A stretch of DNA of 25,089 bases from DASTOB01 sp035720425 (lineage in GTDB: Bacteria > Chloroflexota > Limnocylindria > Limnocylindrales > CSP1-4), in assembly GCA_035720425.1 (NCBI GenBank), contig DASTOB010000034.1, forward strand, positions 1 through 25,089, given 5' to 3'. Positions 13,644-22,918 of the stretch are shown one piece after another (position 1 is the stretch's first letter; every line of letters begins with the position of its first letter). Both the position numbers and the translations under genes were made by a program. The notes beneath the pieces are model-generated. The model made no database searches, was not told where the DNA came from, and saw only the letters and a program-made list of their open reading frames with translations.

Positions 13644-16600
13644 ATGCACCGACGACCATTCGTAGTGCGAGCGCCGATGCCGACCTCGGACCATCGAGGC
13701 CAGAGCGGATCGTTCGTGGCGGGGGCGGACAGGCTTCCGGCCGCGGCGAGCAGGGCGGCTCGCGACCGGGACCGCCTGCGTGCGTCCGAAGCCGCGATGG
13801 CCAGCGAGGTCATCGAGTTCCAGCTTGCGCGCCAGCGCGTGGGCCTTCGACCGAGCGAGGGCATCGAGCCGCTCTCGCCGCGTGAGCGGGAGGTGCTCGC
13901 GCTGCTCGCGGCGGGTCGATCGGACGGCGAAATCGCCGATGAGCTGTTCATCAGCAAGAAGACGGCCTCGGTGCACGTCGCCAACATCAAAGGCAAGCTC
14001 GGCGCGTCGTCGCGCGTCGAGATCGCGCTCCTCGCGGCACGCCTCGACCTCATCGACGACGGTGGTGCCGCTCACCCACCGACCGACGTGGCGGCGGGGC
14101 CGGCGGCGAACCGTGTTGTCTGCCCGTTCAAGGGCCTCGCGAGCTTCGACGTCGCCGACGCACGGTTCTTCTTCGGCCGCGAGCGAGTCGTCGCGGAGCT
14201 CGTCGCCGGACTCGCGGGGTCGACGTTCGTGGGTGTCGTCGGGGCATCGGGGAGCGGCAAGTCGTCGGTGGTCAGGGCGGGACTCGTCCCGGCACTGATC
14301 GACGGCGTCCTGCCTGGCAGCGGCGGGTGGTCCGTGGCGATGCTTCGGCCGGGCGCCACGCCGTCGGCGAACCTGCGCAGGGCCGTGGCGGCCGCACTCC
14401 GGCGGGGCGGTGTCGAGCAAGCCGCGGATGCCGACTTTGAGGGCCTGCTCGACGCCTTGCCGGCGGGGGAGCGGCTCGTCGTCGTAGTCGACCAGTTTGA
14501 GGAAGCCTTCACCCTCTGCCCGGACGAGGCGGATCGGTCGGCGTTCCTCCGGAGCATCGCGTCGCTGGCACGGGACCCCGAGTCCCGAACGCTCGTCGTC
14601 ATCGCAGTCCGAGCGGACTACTACGGGCGGTGTGCCGAAGACCGTGACCTGGCGGATCTCCTTGGGGCCGGACACGTGTTGCTCGGTCCGCTCGGAACGG
14701 ACGAACTCGCCCGGGCGATCGATCTGCCCGCTCGAGCCGCGGGGTTACGCGTGGAGCCATCGCTCACGGCGGCGCTGATTGGGGCGGTAGGGCGCGAGCC
14801 AGGTGCGCTCCCCTTCCTGTCGACGACGCTTCTCGACCTGTGGCAGCGGCGGGACGGACGAACGCTCCGCCTCGAGGCGTATGAACGGCTCGGTGGTGTG
14901 AGCGCGTCGGTCGCTCGCCTCGCCGAAGCGGCGGTCGAGCGACTCTCGCCGGAGCACCTCGCGATCGCCCGAGGGATCCTCCTGCGCCTCGTTGGGCGAG
15001 GCGATGACGGGATGCTCGTCCGGAGACCGGCAGCCCGATCGACGCTCGACGCCGAGCGCGACCCGGATGTGTCGGCCGTGCTCGCGGCCTTGACCGACGG
15101 TCGCCTCGTCACCGCCGACGACGGGACGATCGAGATCGCGCACGAAGTGCTGCTCCGGGCGTGGCCGCGCCTCCGCGCGTGGCTTGAGGAGGACGCGGAC
15201 GGCCGGCGGCTCCACGATCACCTCGCGCGCGCGGCCACGGAGTGGGAGGCCGCCGGAGAGGACCCAGCCGAACTGTTTCGCGGAGCGCGGTTGACGGCGA
15301 CGCTCGAGTGGGCCGACGCGCACGACGCTGAGCTCAACGATCGCGAGCGACGGTTCCTCGCCGCCGGCAAGGCCGTTGGCGAACGCGACGTCGCCCGGCA
15401 GCGCGCGACCAACCGGCGATTGCGGCTGCTCCTCGCCGGCGCCGGCACGTTGCTCGCGGTCGCACTCGCCGCCGGTCTCGTGGCTCTGGCCCAGCTCACT
15501 CGCGCCGAAGCCGAGGCCACGCGCGCGCGTGCCGGCGAGCTCGGCCAGGCTGCCGTCGTGGCCCTCGGCGCGGACCCAAGCCTCGCTGTACTCCTCGCCT
15601 TGACCTCGATCACGACGACCAACCAGCCCACTTCGACGGTGACATCCGTTCTCCACGAGGCGATCGCGGCGGATTCGGTCGTCGACCGCTACGAGTGGTC
15701 GGTCGATCGGACGGTTGGGCTCCTGTGGACCGATCTCGATACCTCCGGCGAACTGATCGCGGCATCCGGCCAGTCATACGGGCCGGCGGACCACGTCGAG
15801 GTCGTCGACCGGCGCGTCGATCAGATCCTGTGGTCGTACCCGGTCACGCCGTCAGCGGTCGTCGTCGGCCCGGCGTTCTTCTCCTCCGACGGGCGACAAC
15901 TCATTGCCGGTATCGCGGCAGCCGGCGACGCTCGACCCACCGAGGATGAGCTCGGCGTCTTCGTCTGGGATGCGCGAAGCGGCTTACCGATCCGGCGTTT
16001 CGACCTGGGTCCGTGCGGCGGACTGGTGACCGACGTGTCCGACACCCACGCCCTTGCGACGGTCCAGGCGCCGCGCGGAGACGGTGGTCCCTGTGCAACC
16101 GTCGACCCCAGAGCCGACACGGCGTTGATCCTCGTCGACCTCGGGTCCGGCGAACGCAGCGTCCTGACCGATCGAACCCTGACGGTCGACCTCGACGGTC
16201 CTGGCGCCCTGAGCGGCGACGGGCGGATCGTCGCGTACGAGGATCTCGCCGGGAAAGCGCCGACGGTCGTGCTTGAGGATGTCCGAACCGGTCGTCGGCG
16301 TCTTGAGCTACCGGCCGCCGAGGTCCCGGGCTGGGTGCGTGGTCTCAACAATGACGGGTCGCTCCTCCTCGTCGGCGATCGGCCGATGACCGTGCTCGAC
16401 GTGTCCGGTGCCGATGCCCGGGTCATGAGCGAGTTCGCGGGGCATGCGGGTGCGAGCTACGCGGCCGATTTCGGACCCTCCGGGCCGGCCGTGTACTCGA
16501 CCGGTCGCGACGCCTCGCTCCGCGTCTGGGACGGAACGAGCGGCGCGGAACTCATCGTCCGCCTGGCCGTTGGCGGCGGTCGTGCCGCTCCATCGGGCGA

Positions 16601-17804
16601 TGGATCGGTCATCCTCGTGGCCGACGCGGAATCGCGCACCGCGGCCGTCGTCGATCCCCGCCCACGTCCGGAGGTTGGGCTGATCGAGACGTGCCGTGCC
16701 CGGTTCGTGGCCGCGACGAGCCTGAGCGTGGCGAGTGGGCTGGCCGTTTTCCAGGAGACGTGCGACGAAGACCCGGACTTCAACGGAGTTACCCAGGTGG
16801 TCGACCTCGAGGCCGGCGAGATCCGCTACTCACTCGTCGGCTCGGAAGGCCAGACCTTGGCGATCTCGCCGGACGGTCGGGCCTTCGTCAAGCAGGAGTA
16901 CTCCGCACCAATCGTCGGTCCGCTGGTGGTTCGCGACCTGTCAACGGGCGCGCTCATCCGCGAGCTGGGGGATCTCTGCAGCTGGGACATCACTGCGCCA
17001 CGCGCGGAGGCTGCGGGCTGCCGGCCCTTCCCCGCGACTCCCTTCGCGATCTGGAACCTGTCGCTCCGCTGGTCGCCGAATGGCTCGATGATCATCGCGA
17101 CCGATCATCATGACGAGGACGGGTTCGTCGCCGTCTGGAGTGCCGTCGATGGACGGCTGCTCTTCCGGGGACCGGCCGACCGCGATCGCCGCATCTTCGG
17201 AGCCATGTTCAGCGCGGATTCCGAGCGCCTCATTCTCACCGACTTCGAGACCGGCGCGGTCGAGGCCCGCGAGACGGCAACCTGGGCGGTCACGGCTACG
17301 GCGCGGGCCGATCTCGCCGCCGGCGGCGGCCGGCTCTACCCGGTCGGGTACGACGCGAGCGGCTCGGCGATCGTCGCCGTCGGTGACTTCCTCGGCACGG
17401 GCGGCGGGTCGCTCCACTGGCTCGATGCGTTCACGCTTGAGCCGCTCCGTCCCCCCGCCACGGACATCCACGATGGGTCCGTGAAGGCGGTCGCGCTCAG
17501 TCCCGACCGTTCGCGCCTTGCGACTGGATCATCGGACGGGTCGGTCCGCGTATGGCGCACGACTGACGGTGGTCTCACCGACGAGATCCGCGTACCCGGG
17601 TCCGAGGTCCAGGGCGTCGCGTTCCGCGATGACGATCATCTCGTCGTCACGCCAGCCGACGGCACAGTCAGGATCTACACGCTCGACGTCGCCGAGCTGA
17701 CGCGGGTCGCCCGCTCGGCGTTGACGCGGACGTTCACCCCGGTCGAGTGCGCTCGGTTCGACATCGATCCGTGCCCCACGCTGGAGCAGCTTCGCGGCGG
17801 GTGA
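13644..17804 (+). CDS. Membrane-anchored LuxR-HTH / nSTAND1 NTPase / WD40 regulator
   Basis: 1386 residues from the ATG at 13644, chosen because GGAGGTG ends six bases upstream. In-frame starts at 13593 and 13797 are possible. After an unrecognised first 75 residues comes a LuxR/GerE helix-turn-helix (LSPREREVLALLAAGRSDGEIADELF, about 77-137). An nSTAND1 NTPase starts at CPFKGLASFDVADARFFFGRE, with Walker A GASGSGKSS (Lys206) and Walker B VVVVDQFEEAF (Asp283). One transmembrane helix (about 594-617) leads into a WD40-type propeller to the end, with repeats of the S-x-D-G-S/R type and VRVW endings. A single membrane span suggests cytoplasmic DNA-binding and NTPase parts and an external propeller. 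The ligand is unknown. It converges on the SARP-type regulator with one base between the stops. Confidence 0.9.
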   Translation: MHRRPFVVRAPMPTSDHRGQSGSFVAGADRLPAAASRAARDRDRLRASEAAMASEVIEFQLARQRVGLRPSEGIEPLSPREREVLALLAAGRSDGEIADELFISKKTASVHVANIKGKLGASSRVEIALLAARLDLIDDGGAAHPPTDVAAGPAANRVVCPFKGLASFDVADARFFFGRERVVAELVAGLAGSTFVGVVGASGSGKSSVVRAGLVPALIDGVLPGSGGWSVAMLRPGATPSANLRRAVAAALRRGGVEQAADADFEGLLDALPAGERLVVVVDQFEEAFTLCPDEADRSAFLRSIASLARDPESRTLVVIAVRADYYGRCAEDRDLADLLGAGHVLLGPLGTDELARAIDLPARAAGLRVEPSLTAALIGAVGREPGALPFLSTTLLDLWQRRDGRTLRLEAYERLGGVSASVARLAEAAVERLSPEHLAIARGILLRLVGRGDDGMLVRRPAARSTLDAERDPDVSAVLAALTDGRLVTADDGTIEIAHEVLLRAWPRLRAWLEEDADGRRLHDHLARAATEWEAAGEDPAELFRGARLTATLEWADAHDAELNDRERRFLAAGKAVGERDVARQRATNRRLRLLLAGAGTLLAVALAAGLVALAQLTRAEAEATRARAGELGQAAVVALGADPSLAVLLALTSITTTNQPTSTVTSVLHEAIAADSVVDRYEWSVDRTVGLLWTDLDTSGELIAASGQSYGPADHVEVVDRRVDQILWSYPVTPSAVVVGPAFFSSDGRQLIAGIAAAGDARPTEDELGVFVWDARSGLPIRRFDLGPCGGLVTDVSDTHALATVQAPRGDGGPCATVDPRADTALILVDLGSGERSVLTDRTLTVDLDGPGALSGDGRIVAYEDLAGKAPTVVLEDVRTGRRRLELPAAEVPGWVRGLNNDGSLLLVGDRPMTVLDVSGADARVMSEFAGHAGASYAADFGPSGPAVYSTGRDASLRVWDGTSGAELIVRLAVGGGRAAPSGDGSVILVADAESRTAAVVDPRPRPEVGLIETCRARFVAATSLSVASGLAVFQETCDEDPDFNGVTQVVDLEAGEIRYSLVGSEGQTLAISPDGRAFVKQEYSAPIVGPLVVRDLSTGALIRELGDLCSWDITAPRAEAAGCRPFPATPFAIWNLSLRWSPNGSMIIATDHHDEDGFVAVWSAVDGRLLFRGPADRDRRIFGAMFSADSERLILTDFETGAVEARETATWAVTATARADLAAGGGRLYPVGYDASGSAIVAVGDFLGTGGGSLHWLDAFTLEPLRPPATDIHDGSVKAVALSPDRSRLATGSSDGSVRVWRTTDGGLTDEIRVPGSEVQGVAFRDDDHLVVTPADGTVRIYTLDVAELTRVARSALTRTFTPVECARFDIDPCPTLEQLRGG

Positions 17805-17805
17805 G

Positions 17806-20800
17806 TCAGCCGGGGCAGGTCGGCTCGTACGGCCGCGCGGGGAGGTAGCGCGACCACTCGTCCTCGGTGAGATCGCGACCGGCGACTGAGCAGGCGTGCC
17901 GGAGCCACGCGTCCGCTTCGGCCGGCCACGTCCAGACCTCGTGCTGATCGAGCCGCGCCGAGACGATCTCCGAGCCATCCGGCGAGAGCCACGCAAGCGC
18001 CGGACCGCCGACCGGGCTCGGGATCTGGCGGCCGACCTGGCGCAGGCTGCTCGCGTCCCATAGCACGACGCCACCGTCGAGGCCCGCCGAGATGATGGTC
18101 CGTCCGTCCGGGCTGAAGCGCGCGTCGAACACGAACGTGGCGTGTCCGCGGAGTTCGGCCGTCATCGTTCCCGACCCGGCGTCCCACAGCCTTGCCGAGC
18201 CGTCCGGGTGCGCGGTGATCATCCGCCGACCACGCGCGTCGAAGGCGACCGAGAACGTCTCGGTCTCGGCCGCCTGAACGTTGAGCCCGGGCTCGAGCGA
18301 CGGCCACGCCCACGTCCGGAGCCAGCCGTCCACGGCTCCCGCGGCGAGCACGGTGCCGGCTGCGTTGAACGAGACTGCATTTCCGATGACACCCGGCCAG
18401 AGCCCGGTGACCGGCGGGCCGCCGTCGAGATCGAGCGCGTGTACGCCCTCCATCGATGAGATCGCGATCCCGCCGCCGTCCGGTGCGAAGGCGATCCAGC
18501 CGATCGCGCCAACGTCGGCCTCGATCGGATCGCCGACGGGTTCGAGCGTCGAACCGTCCAGCAGGCCGATGACACCGTCCTCGCCGGCGACCCCGATGAC
18601 CGTCCCGTCGGTCGACCAGGCGATGACGCCAAGCGGACCGATGCCCGGCTGGACCGAGCGCGTTCGTCCGCTCGTCAGGTCGATGAGCGTGACGTCACCG
18701 GTCCAGTGACTCGCGGCGACTCGGCTCCCATCCGGGCTCGGGGCGAACCAGCTCGTTTTCGGCGGGTAGGACAGGAGCCGGCGCCCGAACGAGCGCTCGT
18801 CGGCCAGATCCCACACGACCCCCGTCCCGTCCGTGCCGGCCGTCACCATCCGGTGTCCGTCGGACGTCAGGGCAACGGCAAAGACTCGCCCGTCGTGGCC
18901 GCCCGTGAACCGGCGCACGAAGCCGGTGTCCGGATCCCACGCCGCAACACCCCCGTCATCGGCCACGCCGACGATCCGGCTCCCGTCCGGCGTGAAGGCA
19001 AGATCCTTGATCGCCTGCCCGTGCAGGTCGACCCGTGCGACCTCCGCGCCGGACGTCGCGGCCACGAGACGCACCGCCCCGTCGGCGAGACCGAGCGCGA
19101 GGAGCCGGCCGTCAGGCGAGAACGCCATCCGATCGATCGCCGTTGCCTCGTCGATCCGGGAGATCGTCGTGCCGCCGTCATCGACAACGACGACGGTTCC
19201 ACCGACGTCGGCCGCGATCCGATCGCCGCTCGGTGCGCGAGCGAGCGTGCCGGTCAGCTCGTCGAGCTCCGCGATCGTCGAGACCGACCCGTCGGCGCCG
19301 ACCCGAACGACGAGCCCATCGACGGTCCCGAGCACGACATCGTCGGAGCCGGGAACGAACGCGACGGCGAGGGCCGATCCATCGCCGGCGACCCCGAGCC
19401 CGGTCGGGCGAGCGAGCAGCGGGTCCCCCGATGGCACCTGCCAGCCGTGAATCCGCCCGCCGTTGTCGAGCGCGAGGAGGGTGTCGTCCCCGGCGAAGCC
19501 GATGTGGAAGCTGTTGTCGCCGTCCACGACGACCGTCGACAGCCGCTCGGCGTCCTCCCAGTCCCAGAGATGGATCGCTCCGGCGTTTGTTGACATGGCC
19601 ACGACTCGGCCGTCCGGCGAGATCGCGATGTCGATGAGCCGCTCGTCCGCGTTCGCGCGCAGGACGCGGATCGCCTCCGGGCTGCGCTGGACGGCGGCAA
19701 GGAGCGCGCTTCGCGTGTCGAGCGACCCATCGAGCCGGTACGCGGCCGCGGCGAGCAGGAGCGAGCGATCGAGCGTCGGTTCCGCGAGCGACACGGCGCC
19801 GAGCCGGGCGGCATCGGCCGCGATGGCTTCCCGTCGCGCGGCATCCGACTGGCGGATGGCAAGGGCGCCCGCGCCGAGCGCGACCGCCAGCGCCGCCGTG
19901 AGGCCGAACGCGGCGAGACGCAGCCGCCGGTTCTGGCGCGCCGTGCGGGCCGCCCGTTCCGCAGCCTCGAGCGCGTCGCGTTCCGCCGCGGCGCGGCCGG
20001 CGTCGATGAACGCCCGCTCCAGCTCGTTCAGTTCGTCGGGGTGGGCGTCGGCCCACTCGCTCGCAGCAGCCAGCCGGGCGCCGCGGTAGAGGTCGGTTGG
20101 CTCCCGCCCGCGCGCCGCCCAGTCGCCGGCTGCCGTGATCAGGTGGGCGTGGATCTCCCGCCCTGCCCGGTCCTCGTCGAGCCAGGTCCGCAGCCGCGGC
20201 CACTCGCGAAACAGCGCCTCGTGGGCAACTTCCGCAGCTCCGCCGTCAATCGTCATGAGCCGGCGCTCCGCGAGCGCACCGAGGACCCTCCGGCCCGCCT
20301 CGCCCTCCGAGGACAGCTCATCGAGGGGAACCCGCCGACCCACCTCGTCATCGGTCCCGGTCGGCGCGCCGGCGGTTCGGACGAGGATTCGCCGGGCGAT
20401 GGCGCGGTCTCCCTCGTCGAGCGCGCCGAAGGCATCCTCTGCCAGGCGGGCTACCGCACCGCGGACACCCCCGGCCTCGCGATACCCGGCCCACGTGAGG
20501 ACCCCGCCGCGGCGCCGCTCCCACAGCTCGAGCAGCGCCGTCGACAACAGCGGCAGCGCTCCGGGCCTACCGGCAACGTCCGCGGCGATTGCGGCGACGA
20601 GGCCGGGCTCGAAGGCCACGCCGGTCCGGCGTGCGGGCAACTCGATCGCCCGGTGCACCTCGTCGGCGGTCATCGGCGAGACCGGCACCGTGGCGTCTCC
20701 GAGCAGGCCCGCAAAGGACGGTGACTCGACGACGTGTCCGAAATGGTCCGCTCGCAGGGTCACGATCACCGCGACGGGATCGGTGGCGGTCGCGAGCTCG

Positions 20801-22770
20801 ACGAGCCGATCGAGGAATCCCCGACGACGCTCGGCATCGCGACATGCGCTGAACAGGGTCTCGAGTTGATCAACGATCAGGACCGTCCGCTCACCGGCCG
20901 GAGCCCCGGGCTCCACGCCGTCGAGCAACGCGAGCGGCTCCGCGTCCGGGACGACGATGCGCCGCTGCCAGCGATCCGAGCCGGGCAGCACACCCCCGGC
21001 CAGGGACGCGAGCAGCCCGGCGCGGGCGAGCGACGACTTGCCGCTGCCGGACGGCCCGACGATCCCGAGGAACGGCTCCTCCGCGGTCCTCGCCACGAGC
21101 TGCCCGACGAGGGCTTCCCGACCGAAGAACAGCGACGCATCCGCCTCTTCGAAGCGGGCCAGGCCCTTGTATGGCGCGGCGCCGCGGCTGGTCGCGTGTC
21201 CGCCCACGAGGTCCTGCCAAGTCGCGATCCCGGCCGTGAGCGTGCGGCGGGCTCCGCGCAACGCCTCGCGTTCCGTCGCCGCGCGCGCTGCGGCCGCGCC
21301 GACCCGCTCTCGGGCCCGTCGCTGTGCCCAGGCGAGCGCCTCCGCGTGGATGGTGGCCGGGACGCCGCCGGTCCGGACGGCGATGTCCGCCGCCGCGAGT
21401 TCGGCGTCGTCATCACCCGCATACGCGGCGGCGATCATCGTGACGGCCGACGCGTCGAGGGGGCGAAGCTCGACGGCGCCCGCGTCGGGCAGGACATCGA
21501 CGGGAGGCGCGGGACTGTCCGACACGAGCAGCACGAGGGCGCGTCGGTTGGCGAGACGCTCCGCCAGCGCCCGGACGGCGGAACCGACGGAGACCGAGTC
21601 GACGTCGAGGTCGTCGAGGACGACGAGGAGGGGATCGTCCGCCGCGAGACGGGCAATGGCGTCCCCGAGCCGCGCGCCGATCACCTCCGGCGGGTCGGAG
21701 CCGCCGATCAGGTCCTCCCGGTCGATGCCGGATGCGAGGCGGGCCAGGATCGCCAGCTGGTCCGTCGAGGGCGGCTCCGCGCTCGCATAGAGGATCGCCG
21801 AGTTGCCCGCGATCCGCCGCGCCAGCTCACCGGCGAGGCGCGTCCGGCCGATGCCGGGTGCGCCCCAGATCCGACCACACGCGGCCGCCCCGCCGAGGAT
21901 CCGATCCCACCATGCCCGGAGCGTGGCGAGCTCCGGGTCGCGCCCGACGAACCGGTCGGCACCCTCCGCGAGCGGCGGCGGGAGCCTTCCGGGAAGATGG
22001 CCGGCGACGCGCGCCAGCTCGGGATCCTGGGTCAGGATCCGGCGCTGCATCTCCTCCAGTTCCGGACCCGGTTCCACACCGAGCTCGTCGGAAAGGATCG
22101 TCCGGGCGCGGTGGTAGACCGCCAGGGCCTCCGCCTGATGCGCCGACCGGTAATGAGCGAGCATGAGCCGGCTCCATGCGCGCTCGTCGAACGGATCCGC
22201 GGCGACGCGGGCCTCGAGGTCCGGGACGAGGGCGCGGTGGCGTCCGGCCGCCAGGTCCGCCTCCGTGCGGTCGTCGATGACGACTCGCCGAAGCCGCTCG
22301 AGGCGCTCGGCCTCGTCTCGCAGGACCCGCGCGTCGAAGCCGTCGTAGGGTTCGCCGCGCCACAGCTCGAGCGCGGCCGCGAACAGCCGGCCGGCGGTCC
22401 CGACGGCGCCGGCGGCAAGGGCGCGACGGCCGTCCGCCGCGAGGCGCTCGAACCGCCGCGCATCGATCGTCTCGGGCTCGGTGGCGAGCTCGTACCCGGA
22501 TCCGTGGGTGACGATGAGCGACCCGGGCGTGCCGCGCGGCCGATCCGGTTCGAGGGCGTCGCGCAGGCGGACGACATGTGCCTGGAGCGACTTGGCGGCA
22601 GTCGCAGGGGGATCCTCGCCCCACAGACCGTCGATGAGCGCGTCGGTCGGCACCGTCCCGCCGGCGCGCGTGAGGAGCAGCGCCAGCAGGGTCCGCTCTT
22701 TCTGGCCGGCGACGGCGAGAGGGCCCCGGTCACCCTCGACGTGCAGTGGCCCGAGGACGCCGAACCGCAC
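17806..22770 (-). CDS. Giant SARP-type regulator: OmpR-HTH/BTAD, degenerate AAA, nSTAND1 NTPase, TM, WD40
   Basis: 1654 residues from a GTG at 22770. The order is: winged helix (MRFGVLGPLHVEGDRGPLAV, 1-95), BTAD (about 100-245, ending SDELGVEPGPELEEMQRRIL), a first P-loop domain (about 273-500) starting FVGRDPELATL, then nSTAND1 from PYKGLARFEEADASLFFGRE (533). The first P-loop reads GAPGIGRT with Arg309 where Lys is expected, although its Walker B (LLVVLDDLD) is present. The nSTAND1 P-loop is intact (GPSGSGKSS, Lys578; Walker B LIVDQ, Asp634). A transmembrane helix spans about 950-972, then a WD40 propeller with many SPDG repeats. The tail (AWLRHACSVAGRDLTEDEWSRY) is common in bacterial nSTAND/WD40 proteins. 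SARPs activate promoters with direct repeats, and such repeats lie beside this gene. No Shine-Dalgarno is seen. Confidence 0.93.
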   Translation of the reverse strand: MRFGVLGPLHVEGDRGPLAVAGQKERTLLALLLTRAGGTVPTDALIDGLWGEDPPATAAKSLQAHVVRLRDALEPDRPRGTPGSLIVTHGSGYELATEPETIDARRFERLAADGRRALAAGAVGTAGRLFAAALELWRGEPYDGFDARVLRDEAERLERLRRVVIDDRTEADLAAGRHRALVPDLEARVAADPFDERAWSRLMLAHYRSAHQAEALAVYHRARTILSDELGVEPGPELEEMQRRILTQDPELARVAGHLPGRLPPPLAEGADRFVGRDPELATLRAWWDRILGGAAACGRIWGAPGIGRTRLAGELARRIAGNSAILYASAEPPSTDQLAILARLASGIDREDLIGGSDPPEVIGARLGDAIARLAADDPLLVVLDDLDVDSVSVGSAVRALAERLANRRALVLLVSDSPAPPVDVLPDAGAVELRPLDASAVTMIAAAYAGDDDAELAAADIAVRTGGVPATIHAEALAWAQRRARERVGAAAARAATEREALRGARRTLTAGIATWQDLVGGHATSRGAAPYKGLARFEEADASLFFGREALVGQLVARTAEEPFLGIVGPSGSGKSSLARAGLLASLAGGVLPGSDRWQRRIVVPDAEPLALLDGVEPGAPAGERTVLIVDQLETLFSACRDAERRRGFLDRLVELATATDPVAVIVTLRADHFGHVVESPSFAGLLGDATVPVSPMTADEVHRAIELPARRTGVAFEPGLVAAIAADVAGRPGALPLLSTALLELWERRRGGVLTWAGYREAGGVRGAVARLAEDAFGALDEGDRAIARRILVRTAGAPTGTDDEVGRRVPLDELSSEGEAGRRVLGALAERRLMTIDGGAAEVAHEALFREWPRLRTWLDEDRAGREIHAHLITAAGDWAARGREPTDLYRGARLAAASEWADAHPDELNELERAFIDAGRAAAERDALEAAERAARTARQNRRLRLAAFGLTAALAVALGAGALAIRQSDAARREAIAADAARLGAVSLAEPTLDRSLLLAAAAYRLDGSLDTRSALLAAVQRSPEAIRVLRANADERLIDIAISPDGRVVAMSTNAGAIHLWDWEDAERLSTVVVDGDNSFHIGFAGDDTLLALDNGGRIHGWQVPSGDPLLARPTGLGVAGDGSALAVAFVPGSDDVVLGTVDGLVVRVGADGSVSTIAELDELTGTLARAPSGDRIAADVGGTVVVVDDGGTTISRIDEATAIDRMAFSPDGRLLALGLADGAVRLVAATSGAEVARVDLHGQAIKDLAFTPDGSRIVGVADDGGVAAWDPDTGFVRRFTGGHDGRVFAVALTSDGHRMVTAGTDGTGVVWDLADERSFGRRLLSYPPKTSWFAPSPDGSRVAASHWTGDVTLIDLTSGRTRSVQPGIGPLGVIAWSTDGTVIGVAGEDGVIGLLDGSTLEPVGDPIEADVGAIGWIAFAPDGGGIAISSMEGVHALDLDGGPPVTGLWPGVIGNAVSFNAAGTVLAAGAVDGWLRTWAWPSLEPGLNVQAAETETFSVAFDARGRRMITAHPDGSARLWDAGSGTMTAELRGHATFVFDARFSPDGRTIISAGLDGGVVLWDASSLRQVGRQIPSPVGGPALAWLSPDGSEIVSARLDQHEVWTWPAEADAWLRHACSVAGRDLTEDEWSRYLPARPYEPTCPG

Positions 22771-22776
22771 GGCGGC

Positions 22777-22806
22777 ATGCTACGTGGGATTGGCCTTCGT
22801 CGACAA
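22777..22806 (-). promoter_or_regulatory. Candidate promoter of the SARP regulator, possibly leaderless
   Basis: On the minus strand TTGTCG (22806-22801) and TAGCAT (22782-22777) are separated by 18 bases. The -10 ends only six bases before the GTG start, so initiation would fall at or next to the start codon. The lack of a Shine-Dalgarno fits a leaderless message. The hexamer matches are weak (3/6 and 4/6). Confidence 0.3.
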
Positions 22807-22814
22807 CCGGAATC

Positions 22815-22837
22815 GGACCACAACCGGACCACAACCG
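22815..22837 (+). promoter_or_regulatory. SARP-type direct repeat in the divergent region
   Basis: GGACCACAACCGGACCACAACCG: two perfect CCACAAC heptamers (22818-22824, 22829-22835) with a CGGA spacer, so an 11-bp period. It lies 45 bases upstream of the SARP gene and about 81 bases upstream of the exported-protein gene at 22919, reading toward the latter. The copy at 12751-12772 has the same orientation relative to its exported-protein gene. Confidence 0.65.
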
Positions 22838-22918
22838 CGGACCCGGAGGGTGGTGCTGCCCCGGGGCGCCTCGGGGCTTCCAGCCCGGGAGCAACCGGGC
22901 GGACTGGAGGTCGCAGCG

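Noticed and set aside
17461..18960. DNA-level repeats within the WD40 coding regions
   Set aside because: The repeated SPDG-type words are protein-level propeller repeats; I saw no long exact DNA repeat.
13644..22770. An antiphage STAND (Avs-like) defence system
   Set aside because: The N-termini are DNA-binding transcription domains rather than nuclease or other killing effectors, and no defence or mobile genes lie nearby.
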